NCBI GenBank assembly: GCA_963824215.1
Contig: CAWGOE010000003.1
Span: forward strand, 158,420 to 222,419
DNA length: 64,000 bases
Direction of reading: 5' to 3'
Source of the DNA: VRUE01 sp963824215
GTDB lineage: Bacteria > Actinomycetota > Thermoleophilia > Solirubrobacterales > 70-9
Part shown: positions 42,086 through 52,052 of the stretch, in pieces
Layout: every line of letters starts with the position of its first letter
Position numbering within the stretch: the stretch's first letter is position 1
Position numbers and translations under genes: made by a program
Notes under the pieces: model-generated
Database searches by the model: none
The model's input: only the letters and a program-made list of their open reading frames with translations
Told to the model about the DNA's origin: nothing

Positions 42086-43393
42086 CGGATCTCGGGGGAG
42101 GGCGCCGAGGGGATCGCCGCCAGCATCGAGCGGGGGATCGCCTCGGGCGAGTTACGGCCGGGCGAAGGGCTGCCCACTGTTCGTTCCCTCGCCACCGAGC
42201 TCGGCGTCAGCCCGACCACGGTCGCCGCCGCCTTCAAGAGCTTGCGTTCGCGCGGCCTCGTCGTGACGCGGTCGCGCAGCGGCGCCCAGGTGAGCTGGCG
42301 CCCACCGCTCGGCGCACCTTTGTTGGGGGCGTCGACGCCTGAGGGCGTGCGCGACATGGCCAGCGGCAACCCTGATCCGGAGCTGCTGCCTGATCTGATC
42401 CCGGTGCTGCGCCGGATCGAGCCGCCGCGCCAGCTCTACGGCGGCGACCCAGCCGATCCGAAGCTGCTCGAGCTGGCCGCGGCCGAGTTCGAGCCGGACG
42501 GCATCCCGGTGGGGGACCTGGCCGTCGTCAGCGGCGCTCTCGACGGGATCGAGCGGGCGTTGGAGGCACAGCTCCGCCCCGGCGACCTGGTCGCCGTCGA
42601 AGACCCCGGCTTCGCCGGCCTCTTCCACCTCCTGCGCGCGCTCGGCCTCGCCCTGCGCCCGGTCGCGATCGACGCCCACGGAATGACCCCGACGGCGCTC
42701 GACGAGGCGCTCGAGCAGGGCGCTACCGCAGTCGTGCTCAACCCACGCGGGCAGAACCCCACCGGCGCCTCGCTCGATTCGGAGCGGAGGACCGCCCTGC
42801 GGGCGGTCCTCGACCGCCACCCCGACGCGATGCTGTTAGAGGACGACCACCTAGGCCCAATCGCCGGCGCGCCACGCCTGACCTTGACCACGGGCCGCAG
42901 CCGCTGGGCCACCGCCCGCTCCCTAGCCAAGTCCCTAGGCCCGGACCTACGGCTAGCGGTCCTAGCCGGCGACCCCGAAACGATCAGCCGAGTACGCGGC
43001 CGCCAAGCAGTAGGCCCCGGCTGGGTAAGCCACCTACTCCAACGCACCGCAGCAACGCTATGGGAGGACCCAAAGATCGCCAGCGGACTCGAGCAAGCTG
43101 CCGCCACCTACCGCAAGCGGCGCGAAGCTTTCGTCGACGCCCTAGCCGAACACGGCATCGAAGTCGAAGCACCCACCGGCCTAAACGTCTGGATCCCGGT
43201 TCCCGACGAGACCGCCGTTGTACAAGCCCTCCAGGTCGATGACTGGGCGGTCATGCCGGGAGCCCCGTTCCGCCTTCAGGCTGGGCCGGCAATACGCGTC
43301 ACCATAAGCTCCCTCAAGCCATCCGAGTCGCCCGCGTTAGCTGGGGCGATCGCCTCAGCCCTTCGCCCGTCCCAGAGCACGCGTACCGCCTGA
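42074..43393 (+). CDS. MocR/PdxR-type transcription factor (GntR HTH plus aminotransferase domain)
   Basis: The winged helix (ISGEGAEGIAASIERGIASGELRPG, LPTVRSLATELGVSPTTVAAAF, ~1-70) is joined to a fold-type I aminotransferase-like domain with YGGDPADPKL, AVEDPGFAGL, NPRGQNPTGASL and the PLP-lysine region RSLAKSLGPDLRLAVL. In-frame TTG 42008 and GTG 42020 would overlap the divergent gene, and no other normal start exists, so a leaderless CTG at 42074 is proposed. Between ~42851 and 43190 the codon use shifts to CTA, GTA, GCA and CCA. The TGA stop uses the first bases of repeat element B. Confidence 0.82.
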   Translation: MTQYRISGEGAEGIAASIERGIASGELRPGEGLPTVRSLATELGVSPTTVAAAFKSLRSRGLVVTRSRSGAQVSWRPPLGAPLLGASTPEGVRDMASGNPDPELLPDLIPVLRRIEPPRQLYGGDPADPKLLELAAAEFEPDGIPVGDLAVVSGALDGIERALEAQLRPGDLVAVEDPGFAGLFHLLRALGLALRPVAIDAHGMTPTALDEALEQGATAVVLNPRGQNPTGASLDSERRTALRAVLDRHPDAMLLEDDHLGPIAGAPRLTLTTGRSRWATARSLAKSLGPDLRLAVLAGDPETISRVRGRQAVGPGWVSHLLQRTAATLWEDPKIASGLEQAAATYRKRREAFVDALAEHGIEVEAPTGLNVWIPVPDETAVVQALQVDDWAVMPGAPFRLQAGPAIRVTISSLKPSESPALAGAIASALRPSQSTRTA

Positions 43394-43505
43394 GTCACTC
43401 TCGGTAGGGCTGAAACGTCTTGTACTTTTTCGTCGACGCCTCTGGGCGTCAGCCCGCAAGCGATTCACCGAAAAAGTTAAGTGGAAGTCCTACCGAGAGT
43501 GACTC
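43392..43505. repeat. Palindromic repeat element, copy B
   Basis: A 114-bp unit with 20-bp arms (43392-43411 and 43486-43505) pairing fully with one G-U. The shared core CGTCTTGTACTTT (43416-43428) and GAAAAAGTTAAG (43470-43481) match copy A, and ACTTTTTCG/CGAAAAAGT forms an inner stem. It lies between two convergent genes and gives each its stop: GA of the TGA for the MocR gene and the TAG for the MBL-rhodanese gene. Confidence 0.85.
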
Positions 43506-44896
43506 TCAGCAGGCACCGAGCCACTCTCGACCGGGCGCCCTTCCGCTGCCCAAGTCCCGACCCCGCCCCGCGCCACATGGATCACCTCGAACCCCTCCCG
43601 CTGCAGCACAGAAGCCGCGAGCCCGCTCCGTTTGCCCCCCTTGCAGATAGTCGCCAGGACCCAATCCCGCGGCAGCTCATCGAGTCGCCGCGTCAGCTCG
43701 CCATAGGGAATGTGAAGAGAGCCCGCAATGTGGCCCTCCGCATACTCGGCCTCCCTGCGCACATCGAGGACCAAGGGCGGCTCGTCATCCTCCAGCAGCT
43801 CCGCGAGCCGCTCGGGCCCAATCGGCTCGATCCGCGCCACCGGCCGCTCCTCCGCACGCCAGGCGCTCATGCCGCCGCCGAGGAAGCCACGCACCTTGAC
43901 TCCGACGGCGGCGAGCAGCTCCGCCGCTTCCAGCTCGTTGCCGTCGGAGGCGGCGATGACGACGACCTCTCCCTCGGGCGGGACGACCTGGGAGACCTTG
44001 GTGGCGAAGCCGGTGTCGTAGGCCGAGGCGCTGATCGCGCCGGGTATGTGCGCCTCGTCGAACTGCTCGTTGGTGCGCGAGTCGACGGCGAAGGCGCCCG
44101 CGGCGATCGCCGCCTCTAGCCGGCGCGGGGTCAGCCTCGCGGGCGAGCCGATCGACTCGATCAGCGGCCCGCGGTTGAGCTCAACGATGCGCTCGACGTT
44201 GGGCGGGCGCTCACCTAGGGTCGATACTGCGTTCTCGACGAACTCGGCCTCATCGGCGATCGCAAGCGCCCGGTTGTGGCGGCGCTCGAAACCGATCGTC
44301 GAGGAAGTCTTGAGGTCGATGCCGGAGCTGCCGCAAAGCGAGCCGCCGAGGTGACCGGGCCAAACCTCGACCTCGTCGGGCAGGGCGAGTAGCCGCTCGT
44401 GCAGTGAGCGGAAGATGCTGGCGGCGCCCTCGCGCGGGTCCACCGCCAGGTCGGGGCGGGCGACGTCGCCGACGAAGAGCGAGTCGCCGCTCAGCACCGC
44501 GACCGGGTCGCCGCCGCGCTCGCCGTCACGCAGCACGAAGGAGGTGTGCTCGGGCCGGTGGCCGGGCGTGTGAACCGCCTCGATCGAGACCGACTCGCCC
44601 AGCTTGAGCGTCCAGCCGTCGCCGAACGGCTCATGCTCGTACTCGGCCTCGGCCAGCGCATTGACGTGGATCGTCGCCCCGGTCGCCCGCGCCAGGCGGC
44701 CGTGGCCGGAGACGTGATCGGCGTGGTTATGGGTCTCCAGCACGTGCTCGATTCGCACCCCGTGCAAGCGGGCGAGGTTGACGTAGGGGTCGATGTCCCA
44801 CTGCGGGTCGACCACGGCGGCGACGCCGGCCGCTGGGTCGCCGACCAGGTAAGACGCGCACCCGAGGTCCTCGTGGATTATCTGTCGGAAGAGCAA
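43490..44896 (-). CDS. MBL-fold persulfide dioxygenase-like protein with two rhodanese domains
   Basis: The 468 residues begin with a glyoxalase II/ETHE1-like beta-lactamase fold (THNHADHVSGH, ~55; HTPGHRPEH; SGDSLFVGDVARPDL; WPGHLGGSLCG), then two rhodanese modules. The first (~270-350) has VVIAASDGNE where a Cys loop is expected and looks inactive. The second (~370-455) has ATICKGGKRS with the catalytic Cys. It should oxidise persulfide to sulfite and trade sulfane sulfur. The last four residues and the stop come from repeat element B. Confidence 0.85.
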   Translation of the reverse strand: MLFRQIIHEDLGCASYLVGDPAAGVAAVVDPQWDIDPYVNLARLHGVRIEHVLETHNHADHVSGHGRLARATGATIHVNALAEAEYEHEPFGDGWTLKLGESVSIEAVHTPGHRPEHTSFVLRDGERGGDPVAVLSGDSLFVGDVARPDLAVDPREGAASIFRSLHERLLALPDEVEVWPGHLGGSLCGSSGIDLKTSSTIGFERRHNRALAIADEAEFVENAVSTLGERPPNVERIVELNRGPLIESIGSPARLTPRRLEAAIAAGAFAVDSRTNEQFDEAHIPGAISASAYDTGFATKVSQVVPPEGEVVVIAASDGNELEAAELLAAVGVKVRGFLGGGMSAWRAEERPVARIEPIGPERLAELLEDDEPPLVLDVRREAEYAEGHIAGSLHIPYGELTRRLDELPRDWVLATICKGGKRSGLAASVLQREGFEVIHVARGGVGTWAAEGRPVESGSVPAESHSR

Positions 44897-44973
44897 TTCG
44901 GCGGTCCGGTTTGCTGTGGATCGTTGAAGGGGTACCGTTCCCGCCCAGGGTAGCGGCCGCGAAAGGAGCGCAA

Positions 44974-46959
<1,986 letters not shown>

Positions 46960-46962
46960 GGG

Positions 46963-47772
46963 TCAGCGCGGAGCGCGCTGGTCGACCATCCGCTCGACCG
47001 CGATCTCCAGTGCCTCTAGCTGCTCGCGCACGTTGTGCAGCTCGCGCAGGGCGATCGCCTCGGCCGATAGCTGCTCGGCCTCCAGCTCTGCCTCGACCTC
47101 AGCTATTTCCGGCCCGAGGAAGCGCTGGGCGAAGGAGCCGGTGAGCAATGCGACGAAGCCGATGCCGATGATCAGGATGAAGGTAGAGACGATCTCGCCG
47201 CCGGTCGTCGTCGGGTAGATGTCGGAGCCGAGCGTCGTCATGGTCGTTACCGCCCAGTAGATCCCGTCCCAGGTGTCGAGGTGCTGGTTGCCCTTCTCGA
47301 AGGCCTCGAAGATCGCACCGCCGGCAATCGCGGTGAGCACGGCCAAAAGCGCCGCGTAGCGCACGCCCTCGAGCGAGAAGACCTCGCGCGAGAGCTGAAC
47401 CAGACGCAGCAGCCGCAGGAGCCGCAGTAAGCGCAAGACCCGCAGGCCCTGCAGGCCGGGGGGCAGCACCGGTGGGGTGAGGAAGACGATCACGACGCTG
47501 AGCTGGTTGTGGCGTAGCCACTTGCGCCGGTCGGGCACAACGAGCAGCATCACGAGCAGCTCGACCAAGAAGGCGAGCCAGGTGACCCAGTTGAGGACGC
47601 CGGCGACGCTCTCCAACCAGCCGCCTGGCTGCGACTCGGTGATCGCGACCATCGGCAGCGTCAGCGCCGCCGCGATCAGCATCGGCGTGTTGAGGACTTC
47701 GGCTACGCGGGTGCTGCGCGCGTCCATTCCCGGCCCGTAGCGGACCGGCTCCTCGGCGACCTGAGCGCTCAT
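46963..47772 (-). CDS. Voltage-sensor-type ion channel with atypical selectivity filter
   Basis: The 269 residues follow the six-helix plan: hydrophobic helices at ~30-110, an S4-like LRVLRLLRLLRLLRLV (arginine every third residue), then S5, a pore helix and the filter in TTMTTLGSDIYP, and S6 (FILIIGIGFVALLTGSFAQ). The potassium filter TVGYGD is replaced by TLGSD, so ion selectivity is unclear. A C-terminal coiled coil (AEVEAELEAEQL) would help tetramerise it. Start ATG 47772. Confidence 0.8.
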   Translation of the reverse strand: MSAQVAEEPVRYGPGMDARSTRVAEVLNTPMLIAAALTLPMVAITESQPGGWLESVAGVLNWVTWLAFLVELLVMLLVVPDRRKWLRHNQLSVVIVFLTPPVLPPGLQGLRVLRLLRLLRLLRLVQLSREVFSLEGVRYAALLAVLTAIAGGAIFEAFEKGNQHLDTWDGIYWAVTTMTTLGSDIYPTTTGGEIVSTFILIIGIGFVALLTGSFAQRFLGPEIAEVEAELEAEQLSAEAIALRELHNVREQLEALEIAVERMVDQRAPR

Positions 47773-47829
47773 CCGCGCCTACTTCGACGCGGGTGACCGG
47801 TTGCCCTACAACCCACGGCAATGAAAGAG

Positions 47830-47844
47830 TAGTTTGCTAAACTA
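47830..47844. promoter_or_regulatory. MarR-type palindromic operator
   Basis: TAGTTTGCTAAACTA is a perfect inverted repeat (TAGTTT-GCT-AAACTA) in the promoter of the MarR gene, just upstream of TAATTA (47843-47848), a possible -10 box 9 bases from the ATG. Its length and AT-rich arms fit MarR-family operators. Confidence 0.6.
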
Positions 47845-47857
47845 ATTATCAACGCTA

Positions 47858-48334
47858 ATGACCCAAGCGAACGCTGACACCACGCTCACCGACTCCGCCG
47901 CAAGGTTGCGGATGGCGGTCGTGCGGACGGCACGGCGGCTGCGGCAGGAGGCGGCCGGGGCGGTTGGAGAGTTGACTCCCACCTCGGCGGCGGCGCTGGC
48001 GACGGTCGAGCGGCACGGCCCGCTTACCCCTAGCGAGCTGGCCGAGATCGAGCGGGTGAAGAGGCCGACGGCGACCCGGACGCTGCGGGTCCTCTGCGAA
48101 GCGGGCCTGGTCGAGCGCACCCCCGATCCGGCCGACGGGCGCAGCGCCGTGGTCAGCATCACCGGCGAGGGACGCGAGCGGTTGCGCCGCCTGCGCGGGC
48201 GCAAGAACGCCTACTTGGCGCGCCGCATGCGCGATCTCCCAAGCGCCGACGTCGAGACCTTGGAGCGGGCGGCGGCGATCCTTGAGCAGATCCTCGAGGC
48301 GCCGCGACCCTCGCGACGCGAAAGGCTTCAGTGA
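47858..48334 (+). CDS. MarR family transcriptional regulator
   Basis: The 158 residues contain the winged helix SAALATVERHGPLTPSELAEIERVKRPTATRTLRVL and the wing with the MarR signature DPADGRSAVVSITGEGRERL (~100). It is likely a repressor of itself and of the MFS exporter gene, whose GTG start overlaps its stop by 4 bases. The palindrome at 47830-47844 is the expected binding site. The ligand is unknown. Confidence 0.9.
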   Translation: MTQANADTTLTDSAARLRMAVVRTARRLRQEAAGAVGELTPTSAAALATVERHGPLTPSELAEIERVKRPTATRTLRVLCEAGLVERTPDPADGRSAVVSITGEGRERLRRLRGRKNAYLARRMRDLPSADVETLERAAAILEQILEAPRPSRRERLQ

Positions 48335-49569
48335 GCGCCGCGGTCAGGCGCAGCTTCGACTCGCTCTCCGTTCCCAACTACCGCCGCTACTTCGGCGGCC
48401 AGATCGTCTCGCTCTCCGGCAACTGGATGCAGATGGTTGCCGAGATCTGGCTGATCCTCACGTTGACCGGCAGCGGCGTCATGGTCGGCATGACCACGGC
48501 GCTGCAGTTCCTGCCGATCCTCCTCTTCGGCGCCTGGGGCGGGCTACTCGCCGACCGCTTCGACAAGCGGCGGCTGCTGATCGTGACGCAGGCGGTGATG
48601 GCGCTGCCGGCGCTCGCCCTGTTCGCGATCGTCATGGCCGGCACGGTCCAGCCCTGGATGGTGCTGGCGCTGGTCTTCTTCCGCGGCAGCATCAACGCGA
48701 TCGACAACCCGACCCGGCAGAGCTTCGCGATCGAGATGGTCGGCCCGGATCGCGTCGTCAACGCGGTCAGCCTCAACAGCGTCCTGATCCACTCCGCCCG
48801 CCTCGTCGGCCCGGCGCTGGCCGCGATCGCGATCGCGATCGTCGGGGTCGGTCCCTGCTTCGCCCTCAACGCGCTCACGTTTGTCGCGATGATCGTCGCG
48901 CTCTGGCGGATGGACCCGGCCGAGCTGGAGGCGCCGCCGCCCGCCGTGCGCGAGCGTGGGGCGGTGCGGGCAGGGCTGCGCTATGTGCGCCGCACCCCGG
49001 CGCTTGCCGTGCCGCTGGCGCTAATGGCGCTGGTCGGCACCTTCGGCCTCAACTTCCAGGTGATCCTGCCGCTGCTCGCGCGCTTCAGCTTCGACGGCGG
49101 CGCCTCCACCTACGCGGCGCTGGTCGCCGCGATGGGCGTCGGCTCGGTGATCGGCGCCCTCTTGACCGGGGCCCACGGCCGCACCGACGCCCGCCTGATC
49201 GCCGGCTCCGCGCTCGCCTTCGGCGTGCTCGCGCTGTTGGCGGCGCTGATGCCGAGCATCGCGCTCGAGGTGCCGATCCTGGCCCTGCTCGGTGCCGCCG
49301 CCGTCACCTTTGCAGCAGCGATCAACTCCTCGCTGCAGCTCGCCGTCGAGCCGCAGATGCGTGGCCGCGTGATGGCGCTCTACTCGATCGTCTTCCTCGG
49401 CTCGACCCCGATCGGCGGGCCGCTCGCCGGCTGGCTGGCAGAGGCATACGACCCGCGTGTAGCGCTCCTACTGGCAGCGGTCGCCGGCCTCTCCGCTGCC
49501 TGGGCCGCCCACGTCACCCTCGCCCGAGTTGGCAGCACCCGGGCGAGGGAGGCGAAGGCAGCCGTCTAG
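48331..49569 (+). CDS. MFS transporter (drug efflux-like)
   Basis: The 412 residues form twelve TMs, with the MFS loop motif GGLLADRFDKRRLLI between TM2 and TM3 and a second-half set including GVGSVIGALLTG. It resembles the enterobactin exporter/multidrug MFS3 group. Coupling to a MarR repressor suggests inducible efflux of a small toxic compound. The stop region overlaps the convergent substrate-binding-protein gene by 4 bases. Confidence 0.88.
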   Translation: MSAAVRRSFDSLSVPNYRRYFGGQIVSLSGNWMQMVAEIWLILTLTGSGVMVGMTTALQFLPILLFGAWGGLLADRFDKRRLLIVTQAVMALPALALFAIVMAGTVQPWMVLALVFFRGSINAIDNPTRQSFAIEMVGPDRVVNAVSLNSVLIHSARLVGPALAAIAIAIVGVGPCFALNALTFVAMIVALWRMDPAELEAPPPAVRERGAVRAGLRYVRRTPALAVPLALMALVGTFGLNFQVILPLLARFSFDGGASTYAALVAAMGVGSVIGALLTGAHGRTDARLIAGSALAFGVLALLAALMPSIALEVPILALLGAAAVTFAAAINSSLQLAVEPQMRGRVMALYSIVFLGSTPIGGPLAGWLAEAYDPRVALLLAAVAGLSAAWAAHVTLARVGSTRAREAKAAV

Positions 49570-50543
49570 CCGGTGTAGCCGGCCGATTCGAGGTATTCGG
49601 CGGCGACTTTGGCGGCCGGTTCTTTTTCGAGTTCGACTCTGGCGCCGAGCTCCTGCATCACTTTCAGCGTCAGACCTTCCTGCACCTGGACGATCGTCTT
49701 TTCGTAATCCGGCCCGGCTTCTTCGACGACCTCTGGGGTCGTCACCCAGATCACGTTGCCGGCCGGGAAGACTTCCTTGTCGTCTTCGAGGATCACGTAC
49801 TTGTCCGCCTGGGCCGAGAGCTGCGGATCGGTGGTGAAGAGGATCGAGAGGTCGGCCTGGCCCTTGTCGAGCACGGTGTAGCGGAGGCCGATGTCGACCG
49901 GGACGAATTTCTTGAATTTGAGCCCGTACAGTTCTTCGAGCCCGGCCAGGCAGTCGATCCGCTGGCGGCACTCGGGTGAGCCGTAGAGGGTCATTTCTTC
50001 CGACTGCCCTTCGAGGTCGGAGACCGTTTTGAGGTCGCGTTCTTCGGCGGTTTTTTTCAGCGTCCCAACCGCGTTGGCGCTCGCGAACGGGGTCGGCGGG
50101 AAGGCGGTGAGGTCTTCTTTTTCGAAGTCCGCTTTCGCCTCTTCGTAGGCTTCGGTCGCGTCGGCCGGGACTTCCTCCGGTTCGACTTCGAAGAAGGAGG
50201 TCAGCGCGGTGCTGACGTACTCGGGGTAGCCCGAGATCTGACCGGCTTTGACGTTTTTGAGGGCCACCGTTTCGGAGCCGAGGTTGAGGTCTTTCTTGAC
50301 CTTGTACCCGGCGGCTTCCAGCGCCTGCGCGTAGACCTCGCCGAGCACGATCTGTTCGGTGAAGTTCTTCGAGCCGACGGTGAGGGTGACGTTGCCGTTG
50401 TCGGGGTTGGAGACGATCGCGCCGCCACCTTCGCTGGTGGTGCCGTCATCGTCGTCGGAGCCGCAGGCGGCGACGCCGAGGCTGAGGAAGAGCGCGAGCA
50501 GTACCGCGATGGCGGCGCGCGCCCGGTTGGACGTGGTTCTCAC
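49566..50543 (-). CDS. Osmoprotectant ABC transporter substrate-binding lipoprotein
   Basis: The 325 residues have a lipoprotein signal (AIAVLLALFLSLGVAAC, Cys ~27) and an OpuAC/ProX-like periplasmic fold: VTLTVGSKNFTEQIVLGEVYAQALEAAGYKV, AGQISGYPEYVSTAL, YGSPECRQR and QADLSILFTTDPQL. Ligands are glycine betaine or other quaternary amines, though ligand residues cannot be verified here. GAA and AAA codons are more frequent than in the permease genes. Last gene of the six-gene minus-strand set. Confidence 0.88.
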   Translation of the reverse strand: MRTTSNRARAAIAVLLALFLSLGVAACGSDDDDGTTSEGGGAIVSNPDNGNVTLTVGSKNFTEQIVLGEVYAQALEAAGYKVKKDLNLGSETVALKNVKAGQISGYPEYVSTALTSFFEVEPEEVPADATEAYEEAKADFEKEDLTAFPPTPFASANAVGTLKKTAEERDLKTVSDLEGQSEEMTLYGSPECRQRIDCLAGLEELYGLKFKKFVPVDIGLRYTVLDKGQADLSILFTTDPQLSAQADKYVILEDDKEVFPAGNVIWVTTPEVVEEAGPDYEKTIVQVQEGLTLKVMQELGARVELEKEPAAKVAAEYLESAGYTG

Positions 50544-50589
50544 TGGTGGTTCCTCTCTTGTCGATTGACTGCGGTCAACTCGGTAAGGG

Positions 50590-51312
50590 TCAGGCGGGGC
50601 TCAGCTTCAAGCCTCTCGAAGTGAGCAGACGTTGAAGACCGGCGAGCGCGAGCTCGAGCGTCAGGGCGAGCAGGGCGACGCAGATTGCTCCGGCCAGCAC
50701 GCCGTTCTCGCCGTAGACGTTTTCGTTGATGATGAAGTCGCCGAGGGTGAGCACGCCGGCGAGCGGCGCGATCGTCGCCGTCGCGACGATGTTGATCGTC
50801 GCCGTGCGGACGCCGGTCATCAGCGTTGGCACTGCCAGCGGCAGCTCGACCTTGCGCAGAACTTCGAGCTCGCTCATGCCCATGCCGCGGGCCGCGTCGA
50901 CGGTGCCGCGATCGACCTGGCGGATGCCGACGAAGGCGTTGGTGAGGATCGGTGGGATGCCGAGGATCGCGAGGGCGATCGTGACGTTGAGCAGGCCGAC
51001 GCCGATCGCCGCTGCCATGAAGGCGATCAGCGCCAGCTCGGGTATCGCCCGGCCGGCATTGCCGATCCCGATCGCGAGCAGTTCGCCGGTTCCGCGGTGG
51101 CCGAAGTAGAGACCCACCGGCAGCGCGACGAGCAGCGCAAGTGCCAGCGCCAGAAAGGTGACTTCGAGTTGCGTGAGGGCCAGTTCGATCACCTGATCGA
51201 TTCCGCCGACCGTCCTGCCGCCGGTCACGTTCGAGCTCTGCGGAGTGAAGATGAATTCGATGGCACCCTGGAAGGAGGCAAAGACGGGCTGGGCGAGGGC
51301 AATCGCGCTCAT
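50590..51312 (-). CDS. Osmoprotectant ABC transporter permease (second)
   Basis: The ATG at 51312 overlaps the stop of the preceding permease (ATGA); longer in-frame starts exist. The 240 residues have five or six TMs and the EAA loop (DAARGMGMSELEVLRKVELPLAVPTLMTG), the docking motif for the ATPase. It pairs with the permease at 51309-52052 to form the membrane channel of an OpuC/ProU-type importer. Confidence 0.88.
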   Translation of the reverse strand: MSAIALAQPVFASFQGAIEFIFTPQSSNVTGGRTVGGIDQVIELALTQLEVTFLALALALLVALPVGLYFGHRGTGELLAIGIGNAGRAIPELALIAFMAAAIGVGLLNVTIALAILGIPPILTNAFVGIRQVDRGTVDAARGMGMSELEVLRKVELPLAVPTLMTGVRTATINIVATATIAPLAGVLTLGDFIINENVYGENGVLAGAICVALLALTLELALAGLQRLLTSRGLKLSPA

Positions 51313-52052
51313 GCCGTTACCGCCCGTCGCCACGGCGTCGCCAGGCGCTGGATCGCGAAGAGGATCGCGTCAAAGGTGATCGCGATCAAGATCGCGAGAC
51401 CGCCGGCGATGATGATGTTGGTCTTGAAATTGATGAACTCGTATATAGGGTCGCCAAGCCCACCGGCGCCGGCGAAGACCGCCAGCGTCGCCAGCGCCAC
51501 GGTGCTCACCGTTGCGATACGCAGGCCGGCGACTATCTCCGGCGTTGCCAGTGGCAGCTCGACCCGCCAGAGGATCTGGCGGTCGGTTAGGCCCATGCCA
51601 CGGGCCGCGTCCTTGACCGAAGACGGCACGTTGGCGAGGCCGACGATCGTGTTGCGATAGATGATCTGCAGGGTGTAGGCGGCGAGAGCGATGATCGCCG
51701 TGTCGCTGCCGCGGCCGGTGAGCGGCAGCAGCAGGAAGAAGAAAGCGACGCTGGGGATCGTGTAGAGGACGCCGGTGCCGAGTAGGAGGGGTGGTCGCAG
51801 CCAGCGGTGGCGGTGGGCAAGCAGCGCCAGCGCGAAGGCGACCGAAAAGCCAAGCACGACAGAGATCGCGACCAGTTCGACGTGCTGGATAGCCGGCGTG
51901 ACGTACTCGCCAATGTTGTCCTTCGCCCAGTCGAAGCAGAAGAGGGCATCGCCTGATTGGCAGGGCAGCGTGTCCGAGGTGCGTTCTTTGAAGAAGCCTT
52001 CGCCGACTTCCCCCACGGCGGCCAGCGGAATCGCAAGCGCAGCGCTAATCAT
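51309..52052 (-). CDS. Osmoprotectant ABC transporter permease (first)
   Basis: The 247 residues carry five TMs and the EAA motif DAARGMGLTDRQILWRVELPLATPEIVAGL. A 45-residue N-terminal segment contains two Cys (LPCQSGDALFCFDW). It starts 8 bases inside the ATPase gene end, so the set is tightly coupled. Homologous to OpuBB/OpuCB in osmolyte import. Confidence 0.88.
   Translation of the reverse strand: MISAALAIPLAAVGEVGEGFFKERTSDTLPCQSGDALFCFDWAKDNIGEYVTPAIQHVELVAISVVLGFSVAFALALLAHRHRWLRPPLLLGTGVLYTIPSVAFFFLLLPLTGRGSDTAIIALAAYTLQIIYRNTIVGLANVPSSVKDAARGMGLTDRQILWRVELPLATPEIVAGLRIATVSTVALATLAVFAGAGGLGDPIYEFINFKTNIIIAGGLAILIAITFDAILFAIQRLATPWRRAVTA

Noticed and set aside
48282..49979. Long Arg-rich plus-strand frame over the MFS gene
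   Set aside because: It is the +1 shadow of the MFS gene; the protein is low-complexity Arg/Ala with no domain.
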